A program made the position numbers and the translations under genes. From CAZDDA01 sp964568045 (GTDB taxonomy: Bacteria; Bipolaricaulota; Bipolaricaulia; UBA7950; UBA9294), in assembly GCA_964568045.1 (NCBI GenBank), contig CAZMOL010000038.1:1-16276 (forward strand): a stretch of DNA of 16,276 nt, in the 5' to 3' direction. Every line of letters starts with the position of its first letter. Position 1 is the stretch's first letter. The notes below the pieces were generated by a model. It ran no database searches and was not told the DNA's origin. It saw only the letters and a program-made list of their open reading frames with translations. Shown here in pieces: positions 1 through 8,390 of the stretch.

Positions 1-24
1 CATCTAGCTTCTTGCCCTTCAATG

Positions 25-44
25 CCCCGCAGCTTGCTGCGGGG
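25..44. terminator. Strong GC hairpin at the end of the minus-strand block, candidate terminator
   Basis: An 8-base inverted repeat (CCCCGCAG / CTGCGGGG) surrounds a CTTG loop. It lies 4 bases beyond the mazG stop codon. Read on the plus strand it is followed by TTCTTT, the better U-tract, so it may terminate a plus-strand gene entering from the left. On the minus strand no T-run follows, so it would end mazG transcripts only weakly or act as a 3'-end stabilising hairpin. It could also be one copy of a dispersed palindromic repeat. The structure is certain; the role is inferred. Confidence 0.55.
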
Positions 45-48
45 TTCT

Positions 49-645
49 TTACTTGGCCGCCTCGCCGGCGGGCGCCGAGAGGTGTGCCATCGCCTTGCGC
101 AGAGCAAGCTCGGGATCGATTCCTTTGCCCCAGGCAGACGCGATCGCTGCAAAGATCTTCCCCCCTTCCTGTGCCTCGGGCGAAGGAAAATCGGTCGGCT
201 GGAAAGAGCCTTTGCTGCCCAGTTTTGAAGCGAGCTTTCGTGCAGCCAGCATCGTTGGTAGTGCATACGATACGTGCCCCTCGTCCGCTTTGACCCTCTC
301 CCAGGTACGGCGGATCGCAGCCATCTGTTTGGGAGCATCTGCAAACACGTGTGGGTGACGGCAAATGAGCTTCTCCGATAGATGATCCATCACGTCGGCG
401 ATGGAGAACTGCTCCGCCTCCGAAGCGATCTGACAGTGAAGGAGTACTTGGAGTAGAAGATCGCCGAGCTCATCAGCGAGAGCTACGCAGTCTCCGGCAT
501 CGATCGCGCTGATTACCTCGTGTGCCTCTTCCAGCAGGTACGGTCGAAGGCTCTGGTGATCTTGCGCGCGATCCCACGGGCAGCCGTCCTCCGAGCGTAG
601 TCTTGCGATCAGCTCGACCAGATCGTTGAACAGCTTATGACCCAT
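49..645 (-). CDS. mazG: MazG-family nucleoside triphosphate pyrophosphohydrolase, C-terminal domain reduced
   Basis: 198 residues. MazG enzymes hydrolyse nucleoside triphosphates to monophosphate and pyrophosphate in the cytoplasm, cleaning the nucleotide pool or affecting alarmone levels. The N-terminal half is a textbook MazG domain: CPWD at 22-25, the metal-binding EExxE (E39, E40, E43), ExxD in ELGDLL (E59, D62), then RHPHVF near 96-101. Two-domain MazG of E. coli is about 263 residues. Here the second half keeps only its first helix (LPTMLAARKLASK, about 129-141) and a last helix (about 163-190) and has no second EExxE/ExxD set. The reading frame is open upstream to 852, but the start at 645 gives the family N-terminus (FNDLVELIARLRSEDGCPWD). 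The start lies inside the end of the parvulin gene (11-base overlap) without a clear ribosome site, suggesting coupled translation; GTG at 648 is an alternative. Confidence 0.9.
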   Translation of the reverse strand: MGHKLFNDLVELIARLRSEDGCPWDRAQDHQSLRPYLLEEAHEVISAIDAGDCVALADELGDLLLQVLLHCQIASEAEQFSIADVMDHLSEKLICRHPHVFADAPKQMAAIRRTWERVKADEGHVSYALPTMLAARKLASKLGSKGSFQPTDFPSPEAQEGGKIFAAIASAWGKGIDPELALRKAMAHLSAPAGEAAK

Positions 646-3574
646 CACCAGAAGGCGGCAAGACTTCACTTGGGGGCGGTACCGCAGTTCCTTCTTCCGG
701 TGGTGGTGAGGCTGACTCATCATCGGGTCCAACCTTCGCGAGCAGCGCGGCGATCTCGTCCGAGCGGTAGGCAGGATCGTCAGTGGCAATTCTCTCCAGG
801 TTCTCTTTGGCCTGCTCGATCTCCCCCTGTTCAACGTACAGTGTGGCAGCATCGAACAACGCGTCGAGGCCCGCTTCGGAAAGCGGTTTGTCCTGACCGA
901 CCTCGGATTGGTTTACCTCGACGATAGTTTCGTAGATATCCAGCTTTTCCGTATCGCGTATGGCATACCTGATCGCCCGCTGCAGGTACTCGATCGCCGT
1001 GGCGTATTCGGTCCGCCACTTGTACGCCTCCGCTATCCCGTGGTAGGCCTCGAGCGAATCTGGCTTGGCGTCAAGAACCGCCCCGTATTGCTTGATTACC
1101 CCGCTCCACATGTACAGCTCAGCGTAGACCCCGGCAAGTCGTAGGCGCATCTCGAGGTCATCCGGGGCAAGCTCCACAATCGCCTCGCCGAGTCTTCGTT
1201 TGCTCTGGCTATCAAAGGTACGCAAGAAGGCGGTGCGGTAGTTCTCGACTGCTCCCTCGATATCTCCCTGCTCTAGAAGGATATCGGCTATTCCCTCGTA
1301 GGCCTCGGCCTTGTAGGGGGAGCGAAGAAGGACATCCCGAAAGGCCTTCTCGGCCTTCGCAAACTCACCGACGGCGAAGTGGGCCTGGCCCAACTTCACG
1401 GTGAGGTCGGTCGTGCCACTGCGAGAGAACGCTTCTTCGTATCGAGCGACCGCGGTTTCGTATGACAACGCGATGATCTTGGCGAGCTCCTCCAGGTGTG
1501 CCTGCTCCTCCTGCGTGCGGTCGTCTTTTACCTCCAGTTCTTCCTGCTCTGCAACGGCGGCAAGCGTCCGTTCGTGGGCGAGGTCTCCCAGAGAAATGAT
1601 CAGCTTCAGGTTCTCTGGATCGCGTTGTTCAACCGCGTTTAGGAGTTGCTTTGCCTCGTCCAACTGTTTCAGAGTCAGGTGCACCGAAGCGAGCTTCGTC
1701 ATCACACTGACATCGCCTGGGCGGAGTTCCAGCGCGGCCGTGTATTGATCGATGGCCGGTTGATAGTTGCGCTGCTTCACTGCCATGTCCCCTGAGGCGA
1801 TGTAGGCGGCGACATACTCAGGATTCTTACCAATGGCCTCTCTGAATCGCATATCCGCACCGAACGTATCACCGCGTTCGGCAAACAGTTGCCCCAGAAG
1901 ATAGATCGCGGTGGTGCTATCCGGATTGAGTGCCAAAATGCGATTCAAGAAGTTCTCGTCGGCTTCTACCTCCTCCAGCGCTTTCAAATAGGCGTCCAAT
2001 GCCTTGGCTTTGTAGTCAGCAAACGATTGGTCCAGCTCCTCGATTCGCGCCAGCTGTTGCTCGGTGGGTCCTTCTTTGCGGTCTGTTACTTTGATGATGT
2101 TAAAGCCATCCTCTGTCTTGACGATCTCACTGGTTGTTCCGGGTGCAAGCGAGAATGCAGCTGCTTCAAACTCCGGGCTCATCTCGCCACGCTTGATCCA
2201 GCCCAGATCTCCACCCTGCTTCGCGCTTTCGGAGTCTTCCGAGTGCTCCTTTGCCAGCTGAGCAAAATCCTCCCCTGCTGTCAGCCGGTCGAGGAGTTTC
2301 TGCGCTAGGGCCGAGCGCGACACGAGAATGTGCGAGACGTGAATCTCCTCTTCGATGGCTTCCAGATCGCCTTTTTCCTGTACCGCCGTGGTCATCTTCT
2401 GCTCATAAATACGACCGATGTAATACGGCAGGTACGGGTCATCGGAGAGACCCTCAGCGTATAGTCGTTCGAACTCCGCCAAGCCAAGATCGAGGTCCTC
2501 TTGCTGCTTCAGATAGGCTGCGACCTGCGGAAGCTGAATCTCAAGGAGTGCGGTTGCCGAAACCTCTTCGTACCAGGCAGTAAATCTCTCATTGCGGATC
2601 TCCTCGATGTAGTTGTCGCGAACCTGATCTTTCACCTCCTCCAAGTTAGGAGTGTGTGCGGCTTTCCGGTCGGTGAGTTTGATGATGTGATATCCGAATT
2701 CCGATTTAACAATTCCACTGATCTTGCCTATCTCAAGGGCGAATGCGGCGTCTTCGAACTCCTTCACCATCCTACCCCGCGCGAACCAATCCAGATCGCC
2801 ACCCTTCTCTGCACTGGCAGTATCGGTGGAGTGCTCCTTGGCAAGCACGGCGAAATCGGCACCGGCATCCAATTGATTGAGGATCTCCTGTGCCGTTTCC
2901 TCGTCCTCGACGAGGATGTGCGAGGCGCGGACTTCCTCCGGCGAGTCGTAACGAGAAATGTTTCTTTCGAAGTAGGCCAGAAGATCCTCGTCGGTCGGTT
3001 CGACAATGCCGGTGACTCGCTCACGCAACGCCTGATTGCGCAATTGACCTTTGATTTCCTCCCTCAGGCTCTCTTTGAACTCGTTGAGTGTCCTGCCTTG
3101 GCCTTGGAGATAGGCAGAAAGCTGTTCCTCAGAAATGCCGTTGCTCTCCAGCACTGCGTTGTATTGCTCGACAAAGGCAGCCTCGATCTTCCCGGAATCC
3201 ACACGTATCTTGAGTCGTTGTGCCTCTTGTGCATAAAGGGCCTCTCGGATCAGTCCCTGAAGTGCTTGAGCCTCCAATTGGATCCGAAAAAATGCCCCGT
3301 CTGCTCCAGCGAGGAGGGAATTGGCATCCTGTCCTATCTGTTGATAGTACTGCTGGTACTGGTTGAACAGGTTCGTCGTGGCTCGCCCCAGGATCTCCTG
3401 AGAGATACGCGTACCGTTCACTGTGGCAGGCGATGTTGCTCCTTCATCCTCAGCGGAGGATCGGTCGAATACTCCAGCCTGATTGAGGCCAATAAGTCCC
3501 ACTCCACCAACGAGGAAGGATATCACTACTACCCAGATGATCAGGTTCTTACGACGTCTGAAAAAGTGTGGCAT
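635..3574 (-). CDS. Membrane-anchored PpiD/SurA-like peptidyl-prolyl isomerase with two parvulin domains and a TPR tail
   Basis: 979 residues. It begins with a basic stretch and one membrane segment (about 10-30), with no lipobox, so it is likely anchored in the inner membrane with the rest outside the cytoplasm. A SurA-type N-terminal chaperone region (about 48-200) starts at ATVNGTRIS. Two parvulin rotamase domains follow at about 213-303 and 410-500, each with the pattern SHILV, FAxLAKEHS, GGDLxW and F(G/N)xxIIKxTDRK. They are separated by about 105 residues that include a TPR-like stretch. Residues about 515-945 are helical TPR repeats (for example GIADILLEQGDIEGAVENYRTA), and the tail is Pro/Ser/Glu-rich. 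PpiD (about 620) and SurA (about 430) lack a TPR tail. The likely role is folding exported proteins, with the TPRs docking partners or substrates. AAGGAG lies about 12 bases before the ATG. The next gene, mazG, overlaps its end by 11 bases. Confidence 0.88.
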   Translation of the reverse strand: MPHFFRRRKNLIIWVVVISFLVGGVGLIGLNQAGVFDRSSAEDEGATSPATVNGTRISQEILGRATTNLFNQYQQYYQQIGQDANSLLAGADGAFFRIQLEAQALQGLIREALYAQEAQRLKIRVDSGKIEAAFVEQYNAVLESNGISEEQLSAYLQGQGRTLNEFKESLREEIKGQLRNQALRERVTGIVEPTDEDLLAYFERNISRYDSPEEVRASHILVEDEETAQEILNQLDAGADFAVLAKEHSTDTASAEKGGDLDWFARGRMVKEFEDAAFALEIGKISGIVKSEFGYHIIKLTDRKAAHTPNLEEVKDQVRDNYIEEIRNERFTAWYEEVSATALLEIQLPQVAAYLKQQEDLDLGLAEFERLYAEGLSDDPYLPYYIGRIYEQKMTTAVQEKGDLEAIEEEIHVSHILVSRSALAQKLLDRLTAGEDFAQLAKEHSEDSESAKQGGDLGWIKRGEMSPEFEAAAFSLAPGTTSEIVKTEDGFNIIKVTDRKEGPTEQQLARIEELDQSFADYKAKALDAYLKALEEVEADENFLNRILALNPDSTTAIYLLGQLFAERGDTFGADMRFREAIGKNPEYVAAYIASGDMAVKQRNYQPAIDQYTAALELRPGDVSVMTKLASVHLTLKQLDEAKQLLNAVEQRDPENLKLIISLGDLAHERTLAAVAEQEELEVKDDRTQEEQAHLEELAKIIALSYETAVARYEEAFSRSGTTDLTVKLGQAHFAVGEFAKAEKAFRDVLLRSPYKAEAYEGIADILLEQGDIEGAVENYRTAFLRTFDSQSKRRLGEAIVELAPDDLEMRLRLAGVYAELYMWSGVIKQYGAVLDAKPDSLEAYHGIAEAYKWRTEYATAIEYLQRAIRYAIRDTEKLDIYETIVEVNQSEVGQDKPLSEAGLDALFDAATLYVEQGEIEQAKENLERIATDDPAYRSDEIAALLAKVGPDDESASPPPEEGTAVPPPSEVLPPSGDGS

Positions 3575-3616
3575 CGAACTTGGTCACTCCTTAGAATGGC
3601 GATTAGATTTTCAACC

Positions 3617-3645
3617 ATAGTAGCGAGCATCGCGTCCGTGGACAA
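3617..3645 (-). promoter_or_regulatory. Candidate promoter for the parvulin gene
   Basis: On the minus strand TTGTCC (3645-3640) and TACTAT (3622-3617) are separated by 17 bases. Each box matches the sigma-70 consensus at 4 of 6 positions. The start of transcription would fall near 3611, giving a leader of about 37 bases that contains AAGGAG. It lies in the 112-base gap after spoVS, the largest gap in this minus-strand block. Found by eye only. Confidence 0.35.
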
Positions 3646-3686
3646 GAATGCGGTCGCTTGTACCGTATCGACAAGAGGGCTCAGAT

Positions 3687-3980
3687 TCAGAACGGCTCTT
3701 CTACCGAGCCGAGAATAGGATGGCGCATGCGGACCCAAAAGCGGATTGCGGTCTTCTCCTGTTCCTCAATACGAATATTGGAGAATCCAGGGAAGAAGTA
3801 AAGATCCACGCCGCTTGCCGCGAGATATCCGCGGGCGATGGCGATTGCTTTAACCGCCTGGTTTACAGCACGTGGTCCAATGGCCTGTAGCTGTGCCTCT
3901 CCTCGCTCGCGGACACCGTTGGCAATTGCCCCAGCCGTTGCCCCGGGATTTGAAGAGGATGCAACCTTCAACATGTCCAT
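3687..3980 (-). CDS. spoVS: Stage V sporulation protein S (SpoVS) family
   Basis: 97 residues. SpoVS is a small Alba-like nucleic-acid-binding protein; in B. subtilis it affects septation and spore coat assembly, but homologues are common in bacteria that do not sporulate. The family signature is clear along the chain: LKVASSSNPGATAGAIA, VRERGEAQLQAIGPRAVNQA, VKAIAIARGYLAASGVDL and a closing IRIEEQEKTAIRFWV. B. subtilis SpoVS is 86 residues; this one has about 11 extra C-terminal residues (from RHPILG). The first ATG is preferred because MDMLKV aligns with the usual MEVLKV start and AGGAG lies 4 bases upstream. It begins 21 bases after the rny stop, so the two are surely cotranscribed. In B. 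subtilis the order is rny, ymdB, spoVS; ymdB is absent here. Confidence 0.93.
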   Translation of the reverse strand: MDMLKVASSSNPGATAGAIANGVRERGEAQLQAIGPRAVNQAVKAIAIARGYLAASGVDLYFFPGFSNIRIEEQEKTAIRFWVRMRHPILGSVEEPF

Positions 3981-4001
3981 TCTTCTCCTGTAAGCTGTAT
4001 A

Positions 4002-5510
4002 TCATTTCGCATTCTCTGTAAACTGAGTCTGGCGAATGACGTTTACTTTGATCTCTCCGGGATAGTTTAATTCTTCCTCAATGGCGCGGGCGATGTCGTA
4101 GGCCAATTTTGATGCTACCTCGTCGCTTGCTCGCTCCGGTTGTACCATAACCCTCACTTCGCGGCCGGCTTGCAGGGCATATGCCTCCTGTACCGCAGGG
4201 AAAGAACGGCACAATTCCTCCAGATCCTGGAGGCGCTGGATGTAACGTTCGAATGTCTCCTGTCGCGCACCTGGCCTTGCCGCCGATAGGGTGTCTGCAG
4301 TTTGGATGAGGAGAGCAAGAACTTCTTTGGGTTCCACGTCTTCATGGTGAGCCGCGATGGCGTGGACTACCTCCGAGGACTCTCCGTAGCGGCGAGCAAG
4401 ATCTGCACCGATCAGGGCGTGCGGGCCATCTACCTCGTGGTCTACCGCCTTACCGATATCATGCAGAAGTCCAGCACGTTTTGCACTCACCGTGTCAACG
4501 CCAAGCTCATCGGCAAGCATCCTGGCGATCCAACTCACCTCGAGTGAGTGGGAAAGCTGGTTTTGCCCATAACTGGTTCGATAGTGCAAACGGCCAAGAA
4601 GTACGGTCAGTTCTGGGTGGAGATCGATTCCCATATCGAATGCTGCCTTCTTCCCCTCCTCCTTGATCTTCTCCGCCAAGTGAGCTTTGGCTCGCTGGAC
4701 CTTCTCCTCGATCTGGGCAGGATGAATCCGTCCGTCTTCGAGCAGGCGCGAAAGGGCAATCCTCGCCACTTCGCGCCGCAGGGGGTGGAAACAGGAAAGG
4801 ACTACCATCTCCGGTGTATCGTCGACGAGGAGATCCACACCGGTCAACGCCTCAAAAGTCTTGATGTTTCGACCTTCGCGGCCGATGATCCGCCCTTTGA
4901 ACTCCTCAGAAGGTAGAGAAACGGAACTCACTACGTTCTCCTCAACGTACTCAGCGGCATAGCGCTGAACGGCAGTGGCTACCACCCGTGCCGCCCGCTG
5001 TTCCGCCTCCTCCTTTGTCCGTCGTTCCACCTCCTCAACTTTGCGCGAGAAGAAGCGTTGCGATTCTGCCTCGACCAATTTCATTAAGTGCTCCTGAGCC
5101 TGTTGCTGGCTCCAACCGGCGATCCTCTCCAAGTTGACCTTGCCCTCGGAAATAAGTTGGGTTCCGACCTCTTTCAGATGCTCCAGCTCCTCTTCATCCG
5201 TACGTAGCGAGTCCTCGATTTTCTCCAGATAGGTCGACTTTTCCCCCAAGCGGTCCTCTCGACGAAGGATCCTTTCCTCCATGCGGGTCAATTCCTCTTC
5301 ACGCCGTTTCGAGCGCTCTTCAAGCTCCTCGCGGAGCTCCTGGATCTGCTGTCGCGCTTCGAGAAGCTTCTCCTTTTTCAGCTGTTCGGCTTCTTCTTGG
5401 GCTGCAGCGAGGAGCTTTGCCACCTTCTTATTTCGAAAGATGCTGCCCAAGAGATAACCAAGCGCGCCGGTTGCCGCAAGGCTAACCCCTATCCCAATAT
5501 ATCCTAACAT
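4002..5510 (-). CDS. rny: Ribonuclease Y, membrane-anchored endoribonuclease
   Basis: 502 residues, close to the usual 510-520. RNase Y starts mRNA decay and processes riboswitches and polycistronic messages from a membrane position. Visible parts in order: one N-terminal membrane segment (about 2-24); a long charged coiled coil (about 30-185, rich in E, K, R and Q); a KH RNA-binding domain (about 196-260) with the loop GREGRNIK; and an HD hydrolase domain (from about 315) with HSLEVSWIA, the metal-binding doublet H350-D351 in LLHDIGKAVDHE, and AAHHED. The C-terminus (LNYPGEIKVNVIRQTQF) is typical. A GGAAGGGA stretch precedes the ATG by about 12 bases. It lies 53 bases after the RND gene and 21 bases before spoVS. 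All catalytic residues I can check are present. Confidence 0.97.
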   Translation of the reverse strand: MLGYIGIGVSLAATGALGYLLGSIFRNKKVAKLLAAAQEEAEQLKKEKLLEARQQIQELREELEERSKRREEELTRMEERILRREDRLGEKSTYLEKIEDSLRTDEEELEHLKEVGTQLISEGKVNLERIAGWSQQQAQEHLMKLVEAESQRFFSRKVEEVERRTKEEAEQRAARVVATAVQRYAAEYVEENVVSSVSLPSEEFKGRIIGREGRNIKTFEALTGVDLLVDDTPEMVVLSCFHPLRREVARIALSRLLEDGRIHPAQIEEKVQRAKAHLAEKIKEEGKKAAFDMGIDLHPELTVLLGRLHYRTSYGQNQLSHSLEVSWIARMLADELGVDTVSAKRAGLLHDIGKAVDHEVDGPHALIGADLARRYGESSEVVHAIAAHHEDVEPKEVLALLIQTADTLSAARPGARQETFERYIQRLQDLEELCRSFPAVQEAYALQAGREVRVMVQPERASDEVASKLAYDIARAIEEELNYPGEIKVNVIRQTQFTENAK

Positions 5511-5562
5511 TTCTATGTCACTTCCCTTCCTTCAGGGACTTTGCACAAAGGTCAAATTCCTT

Positions 5563-5568
5563 ATTATA
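5563..5568 (-). promoter_or_regulatory. Candidate -10 box for rny-spoVS
   Basis: A perfect TATAAT on the minus strand overlaps the stop codon of the RND gene. No convincing -35 box is seen 16-18 bases upstream. Transcription would begin near 5556, giving a leader of about 46 bases before rny. This suggests rny and spoVS can be transcribed apart from nusA. Between the box and the gene, CTTTGCACAAAG (5539-5550 region) is an imperfect 5+5 dyad of unknown meaning. Confidence 0.4.
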
Positions 5569-8383
5569 CTCGTTTTCCTCTCTCCACACGTAGGGCTGCT
5601 GGGAGAAAGAGAAGACTAAATATTAGCGTGAATCCGATTCCAAACAGAGCGGATGCCCCCAACAGTCGCAGGCCGGGGGTACGGGCAAGCAATAGGCTCC
5701 CGAAGACAAGCATCGTCGTCAAAGACGTGACGATCACCGCTACCGCTGTCATTCTTCCTCCCCTTTCGATGGCGCCCTCCGAGTTGATCGCTCTTTCCTC
5801 GGTGTATCGGTGCAGGATATGAATTCCGTTGTCGACACCGATTCCGATTAGAAGCGGTGAAATCGTGATATTTATGAAGTTGAAGTCAATCTGCAGAAGC
5901 TTCATCCCTCCGAGCATCCACAAATAACCCAGGATGAGTGGCGTGGAGGCAAGTAGAGCTCGAAGCCCTCCTCTCAAGGTGGCTAACAGAAGCAGGATGA
6001 TTATGGCCGCTGCTAGAAGCGTGGAGATGAAGAAGTCGCGTTTCATATAATCTTCCAATTGCTTGCCCACAAGAGGCATACCGAAATACTTATCGGAAAT
6101 CGACGCCGCAAACTCGTCAAACTCACGTAGGTTGTCCCCTTCGTAGACCTCCGCGCTTACCCGAGCGTGAATGACGTACTCGCCGGTGGAGGTAAGGTGG
6201 CTGGAGCGGATTCCCTCCGGGAGACCCTCGAGGACATCCCTCAACAGCGTATTCAGCGGAGGGAGTTCGCGAATCTGAAGAAGGTTCTGGTCGAGATTCT
6301 GGAGAGCCACTTGGAGACCGACGATTCGCGTGCGAGCCGCATTGACATCCAGGCGTCTTACTTCGCTTTGGATGGTTCGTAGCTGTCGTTGAAGTTCGCT
6401 GCAGGCCAGGGGGATCTCTACTTGTCCATTCAACGCGGCGCCGTACTGCAAAAGGCCGAATTGCGTGAGCAGGTTGCGGATTTGAGCAAGAACGGAAGCG
6501 CGATTGGCCAGGCTACGCTCGAATAGACCGAGTTGCTCAATGTAGGAGGTGATGTTCAGGCTGTTTAGAATCCGTTGCTGGTCGGAGAGATTGACCGGAA
6601 GAAGATCTTGTGGGGACTGCACTTCTTTGACCAGGCTGTTCTGTCCTAGGCGTTCCACCACTTCGGAGAGCTCATCCTCTGACGAGGTGAAAAACGTGAA
6701 ATAGTTCCCGATTCGAGTTGAGCTGGCGCCAAACTGAGTGAGGATTTCATTGTACACATCCTGACTGGGCACATGCGGAACCATGTCAGTGCTTGAGAAC
6801 ACAAACGATATTCGAGCCGCCTGAAACGCGACGAAAAAAGTCAGAATGAGAACGATGGCGAAGATGACCCTCCCTTTCTCCGTTACGAAACGGAAGAATG
6901 GGGAAAGGTGTGGGGCGTAGTTTGTCACGCGTTCCCGGTGATGGAAGCGGAATAGATAATGCGCCAGGGTGATCAGTGCGGGGAGGAGGAAGATGGTTGT
7001 CAGGAAGGCGACGAGCACTCCGACGCCGGTGATCGCACCCATCTCAAACAGGGCTCGTGAGCGAGCGGAAAGGAGCCCCAGGAAGACGAGCGCTGTGGTC
7101 GCGGCAGCCAAGAACGAGGCCTTGCCTTTGCGTAACACTGCGGTGTATAGTGCCCGATTGAGGGAACATCCTTTGGACCGCTCCTCGGCATAGCGTGAGA
7201 TGAAGTGAATACCGTAGTCAATCCCCAACCCGAGCACCAGCGCCGGGAGAAACGAAGTGATGAGGTTAAACCCGCCAACGGCAAACTTCGCCCAGGCCAT
7301 CGTTAGTACCAGGCTGACCAGAAGCGGGATTATGGCGATAACGCTGTAGAAAATGGACCCAAAGGCAATGTAGAAGATCACAAGCACACCAACTGATGCG
7401 ATGATCGTTGTTCGCCGCATGTCCGCGTTGATGACCGCATTGGTTTCGGCATTGTAAGCGTATGTTCCGGTGACTCCGACGTGAACCCCTAGCCCATCCA
7501 AGTCAACTTGGCCCAGGTCATTTGCTAGAATCTTCATTACTTGGCTGCAGTAGGTGACTCCACGCTGGGAAGGGTACCGCGGCCGGACCGTCATCAAGAG
7601 CCTCGTGCGATCGCGCGAGAAGACGCCTTCCGGAGCGCGAGAGACCTTGCCTTCGGCAGGGGTGAAGATCTCGGAGAGCGCTGATACGGCGTCTGTTACT
7701 TCCGACAGGGTTTCGACTCCGTCAATCGCGCCAAGGACGGCCTCGTTGAAGGCGATCATCTCAGTGAGGCTTGCCTCGGTAGAGGTCACATCCGCAGTGG
7801 CTTCGCTGCTTACACCACCGGATAGAGCATCCTCGATTGCTCCTCCTACTTGGTTGTAGGCATCACCGAGGTCACCGGTAGTGGGGAGGAGTGACAGGGC
7901 CCCATCAGCGATCGATTGGCGTGCAAGGGCGATGCTCGACTCGATACGGGCGAGCTGCGTTGCGTCAAGCGTGTATAGAAGGAGGTACTGGTCCGGGATC
8001 TTGGGCGATGTGTCAAGAAGGTAGATGACTTCCAGGAACTCGGGGTTGTTCCGCAAGACTGCTGCGATCGCTTCTGCCGCCTCAAGGAGACGGCGCTCCC
8101 GCTGCTCATGTGACCTGTCTTCGGTTTCGAGCAGTTCTAGAAGGAGGGCGAGGTAGTCCGTTTGAGCAAGATATTCCTCGCTGTCGCGGTACTCATCGAT
8201 CAGTGGATCGTCCTGGGGGAGCAAATCAAAATAGGAACTGCGAATAGGAAGCTCACGTACGTAGTATACCGCCACGGCAGTGAGAGCAAGAGCAATCAAT
8301 AGAACCCACCATGCGTAGTAGCGACTGATGCGGAACAGGCCCCAGAAAACCTTGTCTTTGGGTGGTCTCATACTCGACGTCAA
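5564..8383 (-). CDS. RND superfamily (MMPL/SSD-type) putative exporter
   Basis: 939 residues. It has the two-fold RND layout: a membrane segment at about 25-41, a first extracytoplasmic domain (about 45-320), six membrane segments (about 323-485), another at about 503-523, a second extracytoplasmic domain (about 525-785) and a second bundle (about 786-932). The fourth-segment signatures of this group occur twice, GLGIDYGIHFISRYAEER (about 385-402) and GIGVDNGIHILHRYTEER (about 847-864), with the acidic residue expected for proton-coupled transport. This fits the predicted-exporter group COG1033 rather than AcrB/MexB pumps, since no fusion-protein or outer-membrane partner is adjacent. Substrate unknown; lipids or sterol-like molecules are typical of relatives. 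The start drawn is a TTG at 8383 with AAGGA 11 bases upstream, 7 bases after nusA; an ATG at 8371 is equally possible and would remove four residues. Confidence 0.9.
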   Translation of the reverse strand: MTSSMRPPKDKVFWGLFRISRYYAWWVLLIALALTAVAVYYVRELPIRSSYFDLLPQDDPLIDEYRDSEEYLAQTDYLALLLELLETEDRSHEQRERRLLEAAEAIAAVLRNNPEFLEVIYLLDTSPKIPDQYLLLYTLDATQLARIESSIALARQSIADGALSLLPTTGDLGDAYNQVGGAIEDALSGGVSSEATADVTSTEASLTEMIAFNEAVLGAIDGVETLSEVTDAVSALSEIFTPAEGKVSRAPEGVFSRDRTRLLMTVRPRYPSQRGVTYCSQVMKILANDLGQVDLDGLGVHVGVTGTYAYNAETNAVINADMRRTTIIASVGVLVIFYIAFGSIFYSVIAIIPLLVSLVLTMAWAKFAVGGFNLITSFLPALVLGLGIDYGIHFISRYAEERSKGCSLNRALYTAVLRKGKASFLAAATTALVFLGLLSARSRALFEMGAITGVGVLVAFLTTIFLLPALITLAHYLFRFHHRERVTNYAPHLSPFFRFVTEKGRVIFAIVLILTFFVAFQAARISFVFSSTDMVPHVPSQDVYNEILTQFGASSTRIGNYFTFFTSSEDELSEVVERLGQNSLVKEVQSPQDLLPVNLSDQQRILNSLNITSYIEQLGLFERSLANRASVLAQIRNLLTQFGLLQYGAALNGQVEIPLACSELQRQLRTIQSEVRRLDVNAARTRIVGLQVALQNLDQNLLQIRELPPLNTLLRDVLEGLPEGIRSSHLTSTGEYVIHARVSAEVYEGDNLREFDEFAASISDKYFGMPLVGKQLEDYMKRDFFISTLLAAAIIILLLLATLRGGLRALLASTPLILGYLWMLGGMKLLQIDFNFINITISPLLIGIGVDNGIHILHRYTEERAINSEGAIERGGRMTAVAVIVTSLTTMLVFGSLLLARTPGLRLLGASALFGIGFTLIFSLLFLPAALRVERGKRV

Positions 8384-8390
8384 GAGCCGA

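Noticed and set aside
646..852. In-frame N-terminal extension of MazG
   Set aside because: It would lie wholly inside the parvulin gene and is Arg/Pro-rich, unlike MazG.
3693..3711. Six-base hairpin (CGGCTC/GAGCCG) at the end of spoVS as a terminator
   Set aside because: It ends within the coding region before the stop codon, and no T-run follows.
2501..3718. Plus-strand open frame of 405 codons opposite the parvulin gene
   Set aside because: It lies antisense to conserved SurA/parvulin coding sequence and its product shows no family features.
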